From Anaspis maculata (lineage: Eukaryota > Arthropoda > Insecta > Coleoptera > Scraptiidae), in NCBI GenBank assembly GCA_949128115.1, contig OX421968.1, positions 27,884,377 to 27,948,376 on the forward strand: a stretch of DNA of 64,000 nucleotides, in the 5' to 3' direction. The notes beneath the pieces are model-generated. The model ran no database searches. It worked only from the letters and a program-made list of their open reading frames with translations, and had not been told where the DNA came from. Shown here piece by piece: positions 1 through 12,207 of the stretch. The position numbers were made by a program, and so were the translations under genes. Position 1 is the stretch's first letter. The number at the start of each line of letters is the position of its first letter.

Positions 1-3000
1 AGAAAAAATCTATAGGCGTCTGTTTCATCCATAGGCTTCTCTCTCAAAACGCGTTTTATATTGGTGAGAATTTCTCAGTAATTGGCTTTTTGGTCATTTG
101 CTGCAGAATCTCTAGTTCAAAATCGGAATTTTCCTCAACCATCCGTCCGGCCTCACCGGTAAAAAGTCAACTTAATTTCGGGCTAAGATTAGTCACCGAA
201 GAAATCCATAGGCGTCTCTTTCATCCATAGGCTTCTCTCTCAAAACGTGTTTTATATAGGTGAGAATTTCTCAGTAATTGGCTTTCTGGTCATTTGCTGC
301 AGAATTTCTAGTTCAAAATCGGTATTTTTCTCAACCATCCGTCCGGCCTCACCGGGAAAAAGTCAACCTTATTTCGGGCTGAGATTAGTCACCGAAAAAA
401 TCCATAGGCGTCTGTTTCATTAATAGGCTTCTCTCTCAAAACGCGTTTTATTATTGTGAGAATTTCTCAGTAATTGGCTTTTTGGTCATTTGCTGCAGAA
501 TTTTTAGTTCAAAATCGGAATTTTTTTCAACCATCCGTCCGGCCTCACCATTAGAGAGTCAACTTAATTTCGGGCTGAAATTAGTCACCGGAAAAATCCA
601 TAGGCGTCTCTTTCATCCATAGACTTCTCTCTCAAAACGTGTTTTATATTAGTGAGAATTTCCCAGTCATTGGCTTTTTGTCCATTTGCTGCAGAATTTC
701 TAGTTCAAAATCGGAATTTTTTCAAACATCCGTCCGGCTCCACCGGTAAGAAAGTGATCCAAATTTAGGGCTGAATTTAGGCACGAGGGAAATCCATAGG
801 CGTCTCTTCCATCCATAGGCTTCTCTCTCAAAACATCTTCTATATTTGTGAGAATTTCTCAGTAATTGGCTTTTTGGTCATTTGCTGCAGAATTTCTAGT
901 TCAAAATCGGAATTTTTTCAAACATCCGTCCGGCCTAACCGGTAAGAATGTGATCTAAATTTTGGGCTGAAATTAGACACAGAAAAAATATATAGGCGTC
1001 TCTTTCATCCATAGGCTTCTCTCTCAAAACGCGTTTTATTATTGTGGGAATTTCTCAGTAATTGGCTCCTTGGTCATTTGCTGCAGAATTTCTAGTTACA
1101 TTCAACGCGTTTTATTATTGTGAGAATTTCTCAGTAATTGGCTTTTTGGTCATTTGCTGCCGAATTCCTAGTTCAAAATCGGTATTTTTCTCAACCATCC
1201 GTCCGGCCTCACCGGTAAAAAGTCAACCTTATTTCGGGCTGAGATTAGTCACCGAAAAAATCCATAGGCGTCTCTTTCATTAATAGGCTTCTCTCTCAAA
1301 ACATCTTCTATATTTGTGAGAATTTCTCAGTAAGTGGCTTTTTGGTCATTTGCTGCAGAATTTCTAGTTCAAAATCGGAATTTTTTTGACATCCGTCCGG
1401 CTTCATCGGTAAGAAAGTAATCTAAATTTCGGGCTGAAATTAGACACAGAAAAAATCTATAGGCGTCTCTTTCATCCATATGCTTCTCTCCCAAAACGCG
1501 TTTTATTATTGTGAGAATTTCTCAGTAATTGGCTTTTTGGTCATTTGCTGCAGAATTTCTAGTTCAAAATCGGAATTTTTTCAAACATCCGTCCAGCTTC
1601 ATCGGTAAGAAAGTGATCTAAATTTCGGGCTGAATTTAGACACAGAAAAAATCTATAGGCGTCTCTTTCATTAACAGGCTTCTCTCTCAAAACGCGTTTG
1701 ATTATTGTGAGAATTTCTCAGTAATTGGCTTTTTGGTCATTTGCTGCAGAATTTCTAGTTTAAAATCGGAATTTTTTCAAACATCCGTCCGGCTTCATCG
1801 GTAAGAAAGTAATCTCAATTTCGGGCTGAAATTAGACACCGAAAAAATCCATAGGCGTCTCTTTCATCCATAGGCTTCTCTCCCAAAACGCGTTTTATTA
1901 TTGTGAGAATTTCTCAGTAATTGGCTTTTTGGTCATTTGCTGCAGAATTTCTAGTTCAAAATCGGAATTTTTTTAATACCGTCCGGCTTTATCGGTACTT
2001 CATCGGTGAGAAAGTAATCTAAATTTTGGGCTGAAATTAGACACAGAAAAAATCTATAGGCGTCTCTTTCATCCATAGGCTTCTCTCTCAAAACGCGTTT
2101 TATATTGGTGAGAATTTCTCAGTAATTGGCTTTTTGGTCATTTGCTGCAGAATCTCTAGTTCAAAATCGGAATTTCCCTCAACCATCCGTCCGGCCTCAC
2201 CGGTAAAAAGTCAACTTAATTTCGGGCTAAGATTAGTCACCGAAGAAATCCATAGGCGTCTCTTTCATCCATAGGCTTCTCTCTCAAAACGTGTTTTATA
2301 TTGGTGAGAATTTCTCAGTAATTGGCTTTCTGGTCATTTGCTGCAGAATTTCTAGTTCAAAATCGGTATTTTTCTCAACCATCCGTCCGGCCTCACCGGG
2401 AAAAAGTCAACCTTATTTCGGGCTGAGATTAGTCACCGAAAAAATCCATAGGCGTCTGTTTCATTAATAGGCTTCTCTCTCAAAACGCGTTTTATTATTG
2501 TGAGAATTTCTCAGTAATTGGCTTTTTGGTCATTTGCTGCAGAATTTCTAGTTCAAAATCGGAATTTTTTCAAACATCCGTCCGGCTCCACCGGTAAGAA
2601 AGTGATCCAAATTTAGGGCTGAATTTAGGCACGAGGGAAATCCATAGGCGTCTCTTCCATCCATAGGCTTCTCTCTCAAAACATCTTCTATATTTGTGAG
2701 AATTTCTCAGTAATTGGCTTTTTGGTCATTTGCTGCAGAATTTCGAGTTCAAAATCGGAATTTTTTCAAACTTCCGTCCGGCCTAACCGGTAAGAATATG
2801 ATCTAAATTTTGGGCTGAAATTAGACACAGAAAAAATATATAGGCGTCTCTTTCATCCATAGGCTTCTCTCTCAAAACGCGTTTTATTATTGTGAGAATT
2901 TCTCAGTAATTGGCTTTTTGGTCATTTGCTGCAAAATCTCTTGTTCAAAATCGGAATTTTCCTCAACCATCCGTCCGGCCTCACCGGTAAAAAGTCAACT

Positions 3001-5414
3001 TAATTTCGGGCTAAGATTAGTCACCGAAAAAATCCATAGGTGTCTCTTTCATCCATAGGCTTCTCTCTCAAAACGTGTTTTATATTGGTGAGAATTTCTC
3101 AGTAATTGGCTTTTTGGTCATTTGCTGCAGAATTTCTGGTTCAAAATCGGAATTTTTCTTAACCATCCGTCCGGCCTCACCGGTAGAAAGTCAACTTAAC
3201 TTCGGGCTGAGATTAGTCATCGAAAAAATCCATAGGTGTCTCTTTCATTCATAGGCTTCACTCTCAAAACGCGTTTTATTATTGTGAGAATTCCTCAGTA
3301 ATTGGCTTTTTGGTCATTTGCTGCAGAATTTCTAGTTCATAATCGGAATATTTCCAAAAATCCGTCCGGCTTCACTGGTAAGAAAGTAATCTGAATTTCG
3401 GGCTGAAATTAGACACAGAAAAAATCTATAGGCGTCTTTTTCATCCATAGGCTTCTCTCTCAAAACGCGTTTTGTTATTGTGAGAATTTCTCAGTAATTG
3501 GCTTTTTGGTCATTTGCTGCAGAGTTTCTAGTTCAAAATCGGAATTTTCTCAAACATCCGTCCGGCTTCATCGGTAAGGAAGTAATCTAAATTTCGGGCT
3601 GAAATTAGACACAGAAAAAATCTATAGGCGTCTCTTTCATCCATAGGCTTCTCTCTCAACGCGTTTTATTTTTGTGAGAATTTCTCAGTAATTGGCTTTT
3701 TGGTCATTTGCTGCAGAATTTCTAGTTACATCCATAGGCTTCCCTCTTGAAACGCGTTTCATTATTGTGAGAATTTCTCAGTAATTGGCTTTTTGGTCAT
3801 TTGCTGCAGAATCTCTAGTTCAAAATCAGAATTTTTCTCAAGCGTCCGTCCGTCTCCACCGGTAAGAAAGTAATCTAAATTTCGGGCTGAAATTAGGTAC
3901 AAAAAAATGTATAGGCGTCTCTTACATTCATAGGCGTCTCTCTCAAAACGCGTTTTATTATTGTGAGAACTTCTCTGTAATTGGCTGTTTGGTCATTTGT
4001 TGCCGAATTTCTAGTTCAAAATCGGAATTTTTTCAAACATCCGCCCGGCTTCATCGGTAAGAAAGTAATCTAAATTTCGGGCTGAAATTAGACACAGAAA
4101 AAATTTATAGGCGTCTCTTTCATCCATAGGCTTCTCTCTCAAAACGCGTTTTATTATTGTGAGAATTTCTCAGTAATTGGCTTTTTGGTCATTTGCTGCA
4201 GAATTTCTAGTTCATAATCGGAATATTTCCAAAAATCCGTCCGGCTTCACTGGTAAGAAAGTAATCTGAATTTCGGGCTGAAATTAGACACAGAAAAAAT
4301 CTATAGGCGTCTTTTTCATCCATAGGCTTCTCTCTCAAAACGCGTTTTGTTATTGTGAGAATTTCTCAGTAATTGGCTTTTTGGTCATTTGCTGCAGAGT
4401 TTCTAGTTCAAAATCGGAATTTTCTCAAACATCCGTCCGGCTTCATCGGTAAGGAAGTAATCTAAATTTCGGGCTGAAATTAGACACAGAAAAAATCTAT
4501 AGGCGTCTCTTTCATCCATAGGCTTCTCTCTCAACGCGTTTTATTTTTGTGAGAATTTCTCAGTAATTGGCTTTTTGGTCATTTGCTGCAGAATTTCTAG
4601 TTACATCCATAGGCTTCCCTCTTGAAACGCGTTTCATTATTGTGAGAATTTCTCAGTAATTGGCTTTTTGGTCATTTGCTGCAGAATCTCTAGTTCAAAA
4701 TCAGAATTTTTCTCAAGCGTCCGTCCGTCTCCACCGGTAAGAAAGTAATCTAAATTTCGGGCTGAAATTTGGTACAAAAAAATGTATAGGCGTCTCTTTC
4801 ATAGGCTTCTCTCTCAAAACGCGTTTTATTATTGTGAGAATTTCTCAGTAATTGGCTTTTTGGTCATTTGCTGCAGAATCTCTAGTTCAAAATCAGAATT
4901 TTTCTCAAGCGTCCGTCCGGCTCCACCGGTAAGAAAGTAATCTAAATTTCGGGTTGAAATTAGGTACAAAAAATGTATAGGCGTCTCTTACATTCATAGG
5001 CGTCTCTCTCAAAACGCGTTCTATTATTGTGAGAACGTCTCTGTAATTGGCTTTTTGGTCATTTGCTGCAGAATTCCTAGTTCAAAATCGGAATTTTTTC
5101 AAACATCCGTCTGGCTTCATCGGTAAGAAAGTAATCTAAATTTTGGGCTGAAATTAGACACAGAAAAAATGTATGGTCGTCTCTTTCATCCATAGGCTTC
5201 TCTCTCAAAACGCGTTTTATTATTGTGAGAATTTCTCAGTAATTGGCTTTTTGGTCATTTGCTGCAGAATTTCTAGTTCAAAATCGGATTTTTTTCAAAC
5301 ATCCGTCCGGCTTCATCGGTAAAAAAGTAATCTGAATTTTGGGCTAAAATTAGACACAGAAAAAATGTATAGGCGTCTCTTACATTCATAGGCGTCTTTC
5401 TCAAAACGCGTTTT
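1..5414. repeat. Satellite array A, ~196 bp monomer
   Basis: About 27 head-to-tail copies. The marker ATAGGCGTCT recurs at 12, 208, 404 and 600, giving a 196 bp period. Each monomer carries an ATAGGCGTCT block, an ATAGGCTTCT block about 20 bp later, an AACGCGTTTT motif, TTTGGTCATTTGCTGCAG, and CCGTCCGGC followed by CACCGGTAAG. Monomers differ by roughly 5-15%. Some are internally deleted, for example near 1098, 3728 and 4603, where TCTAGTTACAT joins two partial units. The array is organised in higher-order blocks: 1-470 matches 2045-2520 (offset 2044 bp), and 3296-3900 matches 4171-4780 (offset 875 bp). The LINE at 5415 interrupts one monomer. The short ORFs here have no coding character. Confidence 0.97.
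3251..4952. repeat. 1.7 kb higher-order block, copy 1
   Basis: This stretch is nearly identical to 8551-10252 at a constant offset of 5300 bp. I found only scattered single differences, such as a C/T change near 3623 versus 8923. The match ends abruptly at about 4952/10252, where the left copy continues GGGTTGAAATTAGG and the right copy GGGCTGAGATTAGTC. Identity is far above that between neighbouring monomers, so this is a recent segmental copy within the array and not ordinary monomer similarity. Confidence 0.9.
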
Positions 5415-5564
5415 GATCCAAACAGAAATATGGCTTTTAAAATAGGTGGTGACATGGACATCAAGGATGACCTGTACAGCTCGGACTTCTGGCCTGAAGG
5501 AGTGAGAGTGAAAAGATATCATTTTTTTCGAGGCCACAAAACAGGAACTTTCACGGCCGAATAG
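5415..5564 (+). pseudogene. LINE ORF1, C-terminal remnant
   Basis: Reading the frame that ends at TAG 5562-5564 gives about 49 residues ending in an acidic stretch and the motif SSDFWPEGVRVKRYHFFRG. Tails of this kind (LxxxxFWPxGVxVRRF) close the ORF1 protein of many insect CR1/Jockey-type LINEs, so this is the end of the nucleic-acid-binding ORF1 protein with the rest removed by 5' truncation. The pol ORF starts 10 bases after this stop in another frame. The segment is too short for the usual ORF lists. Confidence 0.7.
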
Positions 5565-5574
5565 GAAATGCTTG

Positions 5575-8367
5575 ATGAAAAAGGAAACGCTGACGATAAT
5601 GAACATAAACGTACAATCTCTATTGAAAAAGACCACCGCCATAGAATTTCAACTACAAACAAATGAAATTGATCTGGTAGTTATCACTGAACATTGGCTG
5701 AAAAAGGAACTGGTGAGTGAAGTCCGCATCAAGAACTATAACATAGTGGCGAGCTACTGCAGAGAAAATTCGAGCCATGGTGGTGTGCTAATCGCAGCCC
5801 GAGAAGGTATTGAGACCAGGAACATTGAACAAATTGCTCTTCTGTCTGAGGAGAGGATTGCTGAAATGGTGGCTGTTGAGATTCCATCGGAAAATGCGGT
5901 TTTGCTTGGATTGTATAGAGCTCCGGATGTCAGCACAAAACAGTTCTTTGAAAAAATAAATATAGCCCTAAACCAACTAACACAGAGACCAGAAAATCGA
6001 AATATATACATAGCTGGAGATTTTAATATAAACTGTCAAGTTGAATCCAAGGAAATGCTCCTACTTAGGGACAATATGAGCTCTTTTGGTCTTGTCGCGA
6101 CAATGGAGGATCCCTCGAGAATCACAAAAAGCAGCTCAAGTTGTATTGATAATATATTCACAAGCGTTAATTTACAACAAATTATTGAGACGAAGACTGT
6201 TGACTTGCACGTTTCCGATCACTGTGCTCAAATTATCAAATCGAACCACAGAGAAGTATCTAAAACAAAAGAGAGAATTGTCAAATGCAGAGTCATGAAC
6301 GAGGAAAATGTAAACAATTTCAAAAGGTTACTTAGCTTAGTAGATTGGCAAATCCTGCAGTCTCATCCTGCTAAAGTATCATATTCGCTGTTCCATGGAA
6401 AACTGCAGGAAATATTTAACAAAACTTTTCCTGAAAGAGAGCGAAAAATTCCACCAAAACAATTTCCAAACATCACTTTAGATCCGGAACTGCTTGTAAT
6501 CAAGAACAAGTTGGAAGCGTTACTGACCATCTCCAGGGTTTCAAAGACTGAAGAATCCATAAATAACTACAATCGTTTCAAGAAGTATTTCCATCACAAA
6601 CTTGACGAGCTGAAAAGAATTAAAAACAAAAACATCATTGAAGAAGCCACAAACAAACAAGCTGCTATATGGAAGGTGATAAACGGCGGAAGACAAAAAA
6701 AGCGACCATCTGATAAACGTAATGAATGCACACTATTGCCTGACGACTTCAACAAATACTTCTGTGGTGTTGGAGAAGCAACTGTCGAAACGATTGAACC
6801 AACAAACACACATCCGTTAGAACTAATGAAGACGCAAAAAACTACAGGCTCATTTTTTCTTCAACACACTGATAAGAGGGAGGTGGAAGAAATAATCTCA
6901 TCTATCAAGGCCAAAAACTCTAAAGATGTTTACGAATTTACGACTAAACTGATTAAGGATGTAAAAGACGAAATCAGCGCTCCCCTTGCTTTTCTAATTA
7001 ACAAATGCATTGACGCCGGTGTTTTCCCCGACGAATTGAAGTTGGCTGCCGTCACACCTATATATAAAAAAAACAATATCAATGACTGCAATAACTACAG
7101 GCCCGTATCAGTGTTGCCCGCAATCTCAAAAATATTTGAAACTGTAATAAAAAATAGATTGATGCACTACTTTGAAAAAAAACACCTTTTCAATGAAAGC
7201 CAACATGGATATCGACCTCGTCGCTCTACCACTACAACAATAATAGGAATTCTGAATGAGATCACAGAAGCGATTGACGCTAAAGAAAAAACTGAAATCA
7301 CAATGTGTGATCTCAGCAAAGCATTCGATACGGTGCAGCACGATATTTTGCTAAGAAAGTTGAACCATTATGGTGTCAGAGGACTACCTCTTCGGCTCGT
7401 TCGCTCCTACCTTACGGGCAGAGTGCAGAGAGTGAGATGGGGGGACGCATGGTCAGCGACCGACTCAATAACTTGTGGGGTACCCCAGGGCTCCATTCTC
7501 GGACCCATACTTTTCGTTGTCTATATGAACGATTTACCGCTGAGCACTCACCCGGAGAGTCCCATTTTCCTGTACGCCGATGATACAACCCTTACCATCA
7601 AGGGGAAAACAGAAAACGACCTGAAACAGAGACAAACCAGAGAGTTGCGGACTGTGAAGCACTGGTTTAACGCGAATAAATTGAAGATCAATGAACAAAA
7701 AACACAGAGCCTCAGATTTATCACAAAGCCAGGTGAACCTCGGACAACTATACGAGTTCTTGGACTGCACGTCTCCAGCGACCTTTCCTGGGCAGCTCAC
7801 GTCACTGAATTGAGCAGAAAACTGTCAACAGCAATTTTCACGGTTAGAAGAATGAAGCACGAAGCCACTCACCAGTGCGCAAAAACAGCCTATTATGCCA
7901 ATTTCCACGGCGCTGCTTCATACTGCATACTGTTCTGGGGTATGTCGCCGGGGGCTGAGCGGGTATTTATTCTGCAAAAGAAGGCAATGAGGGCGCTGTG
8001 CGGTTTGGGATGGACTGAGACGTGCAGAGAGGTGTTCAAGACCGAGGGTGTCTTGACTATCCCGTCAATGTACATTCTCGCCTGTACAAAATTCGTTCAT
8101 AATCAAAAGCACACGTTTAAACGAAATGGCGAAGACCACAACCACCACACCAGAGGCCGAAATGCACTCAAGGTCGCGTTCCACCGCACAGTAAAAACAC
8201 AACAGAATCCGAGCTACTGGGGAATCCACTTCTACAACAAGCTGCCACCCTCAATAAAACATCTGCCTCCGGAGCGGTTTGGCCGGGAAACGAGAAAGCT
8301 GCTGGTGAAGGGTTCATTCTACAGCATCAACGACTTCTTGAGGGCTGATTTAAACACTTTAATATGA
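5575..8367 (+). CDS. LINE pol: AP-type endonuclease and reverse transcriptase
   Basis: An intact 930-residue ORF2 counted from the first ATG (a TTG codon precedes it). Residues 1-225 form an apurinic-type endonuclease: ITEHW with Glu39, AGDFN with Asp149, and VSDHC with Asp215-His216. Residues about 480-745 are the reverse transcriptase: NNYRPVSVLPAISKIFE, HGYRPRRSTT, SKAFDTVQHDIL with catalytic Asp585, GVPQGSILGPILF, and YADD at 667-670. The C-terminal third ends with FYNKLPPSIK and FYSINDFL, typical of CR1/Jockey-like pol. The protein nicks chromosomal DNA and primes reverse transcription there. There are no stops or frameshifts, so this copy is young despite its missing 5' half. No RNase H domain is apparent. 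Confidence 0.93.
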   Translation: MKKETLTIMNINVQSLLKKTTAIEFQLQTNEIDLVVITEHWLKKELVSEVRIKNYNIVASYCRENSSHGGVLIAAREGIETRNIEQIALLSEERIAEMVAVEIPSENAVLLGLYRAPDVSTKQFFEKINIALNQLTQRPENRNIYIAGDFNINCQVESKEMLLLRDNMSSFGLVATMEDPSRITKSSSSCIDNIFTSVNLQQIIETKTVDLHVSDHCAQIIKSNHREVSKTKERIVKCRVMNEENVNNFKRLLSLVDWQILQSHPAKVSYSLFHGKLQEIFNKTFPERERKIPPKQFPNITLDPELLVIKNKLEALLTISRVSKTEESINNYNRFKKYFHHKLDELKRIKNKNIIEEATNKQAAIWKVINGGRQKKRPSDKRNECTLLPDDFNKYFCGVGEATVETIEPTNTHPLELMKTQKTTGSFFLQHTDKREVEEIISSIKAKNSKDVYEFTTKLIKDVKDEISAPLAFLINKCIDAGVFPDELKLAAVTPIYKKNNINDCNNYRPVSVLPAISKIFETVIKNRLMHYFEKKHLFNESQHGYRPRRSTTTTIIGILNEITEAIDAKEKTEITMCDLSKAFDTVQHDILLRKLNHYGVRGLPLRLVRSYLTGRVQRVRWGDAWSATDSITCGVPQGSILGPILFVVYMNDLPLSTHPESPIFLYADDTTLTIKGKTENDLKQRQTRELRTVKHWFNANKLKINEQKTQSLRFITKPGEPRTTIRVLGLHVSSDLSWAAHVTELSRKLSTAIFTVRRMKHEATHQCAKTAYYANFHGAASYCILFWGMSPGAERVFILQKKAMRALCGLGWTETCREVFKTEGVLTIPSMYILACTKFVHNQKHTFKRNGEDHNHHTRGRNALKVAFHRTVKTQQNPSYWGIHFYNKLPPSIKHLPPERFGRETRKLLVKGSFYSINDFLRADLNTLI

Positions 8368-8454
8368 TATATCTGTAATGTAATGTTGTGTGAATTTTGA
8401 ATTTATGTTTTTTGTTATACAGTTTTGGACATGTTGTTATGCGCCTTGACAACC

Positions 8455-8484
8455 AATAAAATTTATCTTATCTTATCTTATCTT
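8455..8484 (+). terminator. LINE polyadenylation signal and pentamer tail
   Basis: AATAAA lies at 8455-8460 and is followed directly by about four TTATC repeats that end the element, in place of a polyA tail. The same arrangement, AATAAA followed at once by TTATC pentamers, ends the unrelated-looking LINE at 51754-57042. Confidence 0.75.
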
Positions 8485-11400
8485 ATTATTGTGAGAACTT
8501 CTCTGTAATTGGCTTTTTGGTCATTTGCTGCAGAATTTCTAATTACATCCATAGGCTTCACTCTCAAAACGCGTTTTATTATTGTGAGAATTCCTCAGTA
8601 ATTGGCTTTTTGGTCATTTGCTGCAGAATTTCTAGTTCATAATCGGAATATTTCCAAAAATCCGTCCGGCTTCACTGGTAAGAAAGTAATCTGAATTTCG
8701 GGCTGAAATTAGACACAGAAAAAATCTATAGGCGTCTTTTTCATCCATAGGCTTCTCTCTCAAAACGCGTTTTGTTATTGTGAGAATTTCTCAGTAATTG
8801 GCTTTTTGGTCATTTGCTGCAGAGTTTCTAGTTCAAAATCGGAATTTTCTCAAACATCCGTCCGGCTTCATCGGTAAGGAAGTAATCTAAATTTCGGGCT
8901 GAAATTAGACACAGAAAAAATCCATAGGCGTCTCTTTCATCCATAGGCTTCTCTCTCAACGCGTTTTATTTTTGTGAGAATTTCTCAGTAATTGGCTTTT
9001 TGGTCATTTGCTGCAGAATTTCTAGTTACATCCATAGGCTTCCCTCTTGAAACGCGTTTCATTATTGTGAGAATTTCTCAGTAATTGGCTTTTTGGTCAT
9101 TTGCTGCAGAATCTCTAGTTCAAAATCAGAATTTTTCTCAAGCGTCCGTCCGTCTCCACCGGTAAGAAAGTAATCTAAATTTCGGGCTGAAATTAGGTAC
9201 AAAAAAATGTATAGGCGTCTCTTACATTCATAGGCGTCTCTCTCAAAACGCGTTTTATTATTGTGAGAACTTCTCTGTAATTGGCTGTTTGGTCATTTGT
9301 TGCCGAATTTCTAGTTCAAAATCGGAATTTTTTCAAACATCCGCCCGGCTTCATCGGTAAGAAAGTAATCTAAATTTCGGGCTGAAATTAGACACAGAAA
9401 AAATTTATAGGCGTCTCTTTCATCCATAGGCTTCTCTCTCAAAACGCGTTTTATTATTGTGAGAATTTCTCAGTAATTGGCTTTTTGGTCATTTGCTGCA
9501 GAATTTCTAGTTCATAATCGGAATATTTCCAAAAATCCGTCCGGCTTCACTGGTAAGAAAGTAATCTGAATTTCGGGCTGAAATTAGACACAGAAAAAAT
9601 CTATAGGCGTCTTTTTCATCCATAGGCTTCTCTCTCAAAACGCGTTTTGTTATTGTGAGAATTTCTCAGTAATTGGCTTTTTGGTCATTTGCTGCAGAGT
9701 TTCTAGTTCAAAATCGGAATTTTCTCAAACATCCGTCCGGCTTCATCGGTAAGGAAGTAATCTAAATTTCGGGCTGAAATTAGACACAGAAAAAATCTAT
9801 AGGCGTCTCTTTCATCCATAGGCTTCTCTCTCAACGCGTTTTATTTTTGTGAGAATTTCTCAGTAATTGGCTTTTTGGTCATTTGCTGCAGAATTTCTAG
9901 TTACATCCATAGGCTTCCCTCTTGAAACGCGTTTCATTATTGTGAGAATTTCTCAGTAATTGGCTTTTTGGTCATTTGCTGCAGAATCTCTAGTTCAAAA
10001 TCAGAATTTTTCTCAAGCGTCCGTCCGTCTCCACCGGTAAGAAAGTAATCTAAATTTCGGGCTGAAATTTGGTACAAAAAAATGTATAGGCGTCTCTTTC
10101 ATAGGCTTCTCTCTCAAAACGCGTTTTATTATTGTGAGAATTTCTCAGTAATTGGCTTTTTGGTCATTTGCTGCAGAATCTCTAGTTCAAAATCAGAATT
10201 TTTCTCAAGCGTCCGTCCGGCTCCACCGGTAAGAAAGTAATCTAAATTTCGGGCTGAGATTAGTCACCGAAAAAATCCATAGGCGTTACTTTCATTAATA
10301 GGCTTCTCTCTCAAAACATCATTTATATTTGTGAGAATTTCTCAGTAATTGGCTTTTTGGTCATTTGCTGCAGAATTTCTAGTTCAAAATCGGAATTTTT
10401 TCAAACATCCGTCCGGCTTCACCGGTAAGAAAGTAATCTAAATCTCGGGCTGAAATTAGACACAGAAAAAATCTATAGGCGTCTCTTTCATTCATGGGCT
10501 TCTCTCTCAAAACGCGTTTTATTATTGTTAGAATTTCTCAGTAAATGGCTTTTTGGTCATTTGCTGCAAAATCTCTTGTTCAAAATCGGAATTTTTTCTC
10601 AACCATCCGTCCGGCCTCACCGGTAAAAAGTCAACTCAAATTCGGGCTGAGATTAGTTACCGGAAAAATCCATAGGCGTCTCTTTCATTCATAGGCTTCT
10701 CTCTCAGAATGTCTCCTATATTTGTGGGAATTTCTCAGTTAGGTATTGGCTTTTTGGTCATTTGCTGCAGAATTTCTATTTCAAAATCGGAATTTTTCCA
10801 AACATCCGTCCGGCTTCACCGGTAAGAAAGTAATCTAAATTTTGGGCTGAAATTAGACAAAAAAAAATCAATAGGCGTCTCTTTCTTCCATAGGCTTCTC
10901 TCTCAAAACGCGTTTTATCATTGTGAGAATTTCCCAGTAATTGGCTTTTTGGTCATTTGCTGCAGAATTTCTAGTTCAAAATCGGAATTTTTCCAAACAT
11001 CCGTCCGGCTTCACCGGTAAGAAAGTAATCTAAGTTTTGGGCTGAAATTAGACAAAAAAAAAATCAATAGTCGTCTCTTTCATCCATAGGCTTCTCTCTC
11101 AAAACGCGTTTTATTATTGTGAGAATTTCCCAGTAATTGGCTTCTTGGTCATTTGCTGCAGAATTTCTAGTTCAAAATCGGAATTTTTCCAAACATCCGT
11201 CCGGCTTCACCGGTAAGAAAGTAATCTAAGTTTTGGGCTGAAATTAGACAAACAAAAATCAATAGGCGTCTCTTTCATCCATAGGCTTCTCTCTCAAAAC
11301 GCGTTTTATTATTGTGAGAATTTCCCAGTAATTGGCTTCTTGGTCATTTGCTGCAGAATTTCTAGTTCAAAATCGGAATTTTTCCAAACATCCGTCCGGC

Positions 11401-12207
11401 TTCACCGGTAAGAAAGTAATCTAAGTTTTGGGCTGAGATTAGTCACCGGAAAAATCCATAGGCGTCTCTTTAATTCATAGGCTTCTCTCTCAAAATGTCT
11501 CCTATATTTGTGGGAATTTCTCAGTTAGGTATTGGCTTTTTGGTCATTTGCTGCAGAATTTCTAGTTCAAAATCGGAATTTATCCAAACATCCGTCCGGC
11601 TTCACCGGTAAGAAAGTAATCTAAATTTTGGGCTGAAATTAGACACAAAAAAAATCAATAGGCGTCTCTTTCATCCATAGGCTTCTCTCTCAAAACGCGT
11701 TTTATTATTGTGAGAATTTCCCAGTAATTGGCTTCTTGGTTATTTGCTGCAGAATTTCTAGTTCAAAATCGGAATTTTTCCAAACATCCGTCCGGCTTCA
11801 CCGGTAAGAAAATAATCTAAGTTTTGGGCTGAAATTAGACAAAAAAAAATCAATAGGCGTCTCTTTCATCTATAGGCTTCTCTCTCAAAACGCGTTTTAT
11901 TATTGTGAGAATTTCCCAGTAATTGGCGTTTTGGTCATTTGCTGCAGAATTTCTATTTCAAAATCGGAATTTTTCTCAACATCCGTCCGGCTTCACCGGT
12001 AAGAAAGTAATCTAAATTTTGGGCTGGAATTAGGTACAGAAAAAATGTATAGGCGTCTCTTTTATCTTTAGGCTTCTCTCTCAAAACGCGTTTTATTATT
12101 GTGAGAATTTCTCAGTAATTGGCTTTTTGGTCATTTGCTGCAGAATTTGTAGTTCAAAATCGGAATTTTATCAAACATCCGTCCGGCTTCACCGGTAAGA
12201 AAGCCGG
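8485..12207. repeat. Satellite array B, ~196 bp monomer
   Basis: This continues array A after the LINE, with about 19 monomers. 8551-10252 duplicates 3251-4952. From about 10,650 another higher-order pattern appears: a variant unit with TGTCTCCTATATTTGTGGG and CAGTTAGGTATTGG occurs at 10708 and 11494, 786 bp (four monomers) apart. The array stops at about 12,207, where CACCGGTAAGAAAGCCGGTAAG meets the terminal inverted repeat of the next element. Confidence 0.96.
8551..10252. repeat. 1.7 kb higher-order block, copy 2
   Basis: The partner of 3251-4952, lying on the other side of the LINE. Both copies contain the same irregular partial monomers, including the TCTAGTTACATCC fusion, so the duplication is of a block and not of single monomers. 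Confidence 0.9.

Larger units (their letters stand above)
5415..8484 (+). mobile_element. 5'-truncated LINE inserted in the satellite
   Basis: The element begins inside the last ~50 codons of an upstream ORF and runs through an intact pol ORF to an AATAAA signal (8455-8460) and a tail of about four TTATC pentamers. It splits a satellite monomer: the left flank stops after AACGCGTTTT, and the right flank resumes with ATTATTGTGAGAAC, the normal continuation. Any target-site duplication is short (TT to TTTT) or hidden in the T/A-rich tail. The 5' truncation is typical of target-primed reverse transcription. The pol proteins of this type group with CR1/Jockey-like LINEs; I cannot fix the clade by eye. 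Confidence 0.93.

Noticed and set aside
1..12207. Resemblance of the regular array to CRISPR
   Set aside because: The whole 196 bp monomer repeats; there are no unique spacers between short repeats and no cas genes. The genome is eukaryotic.
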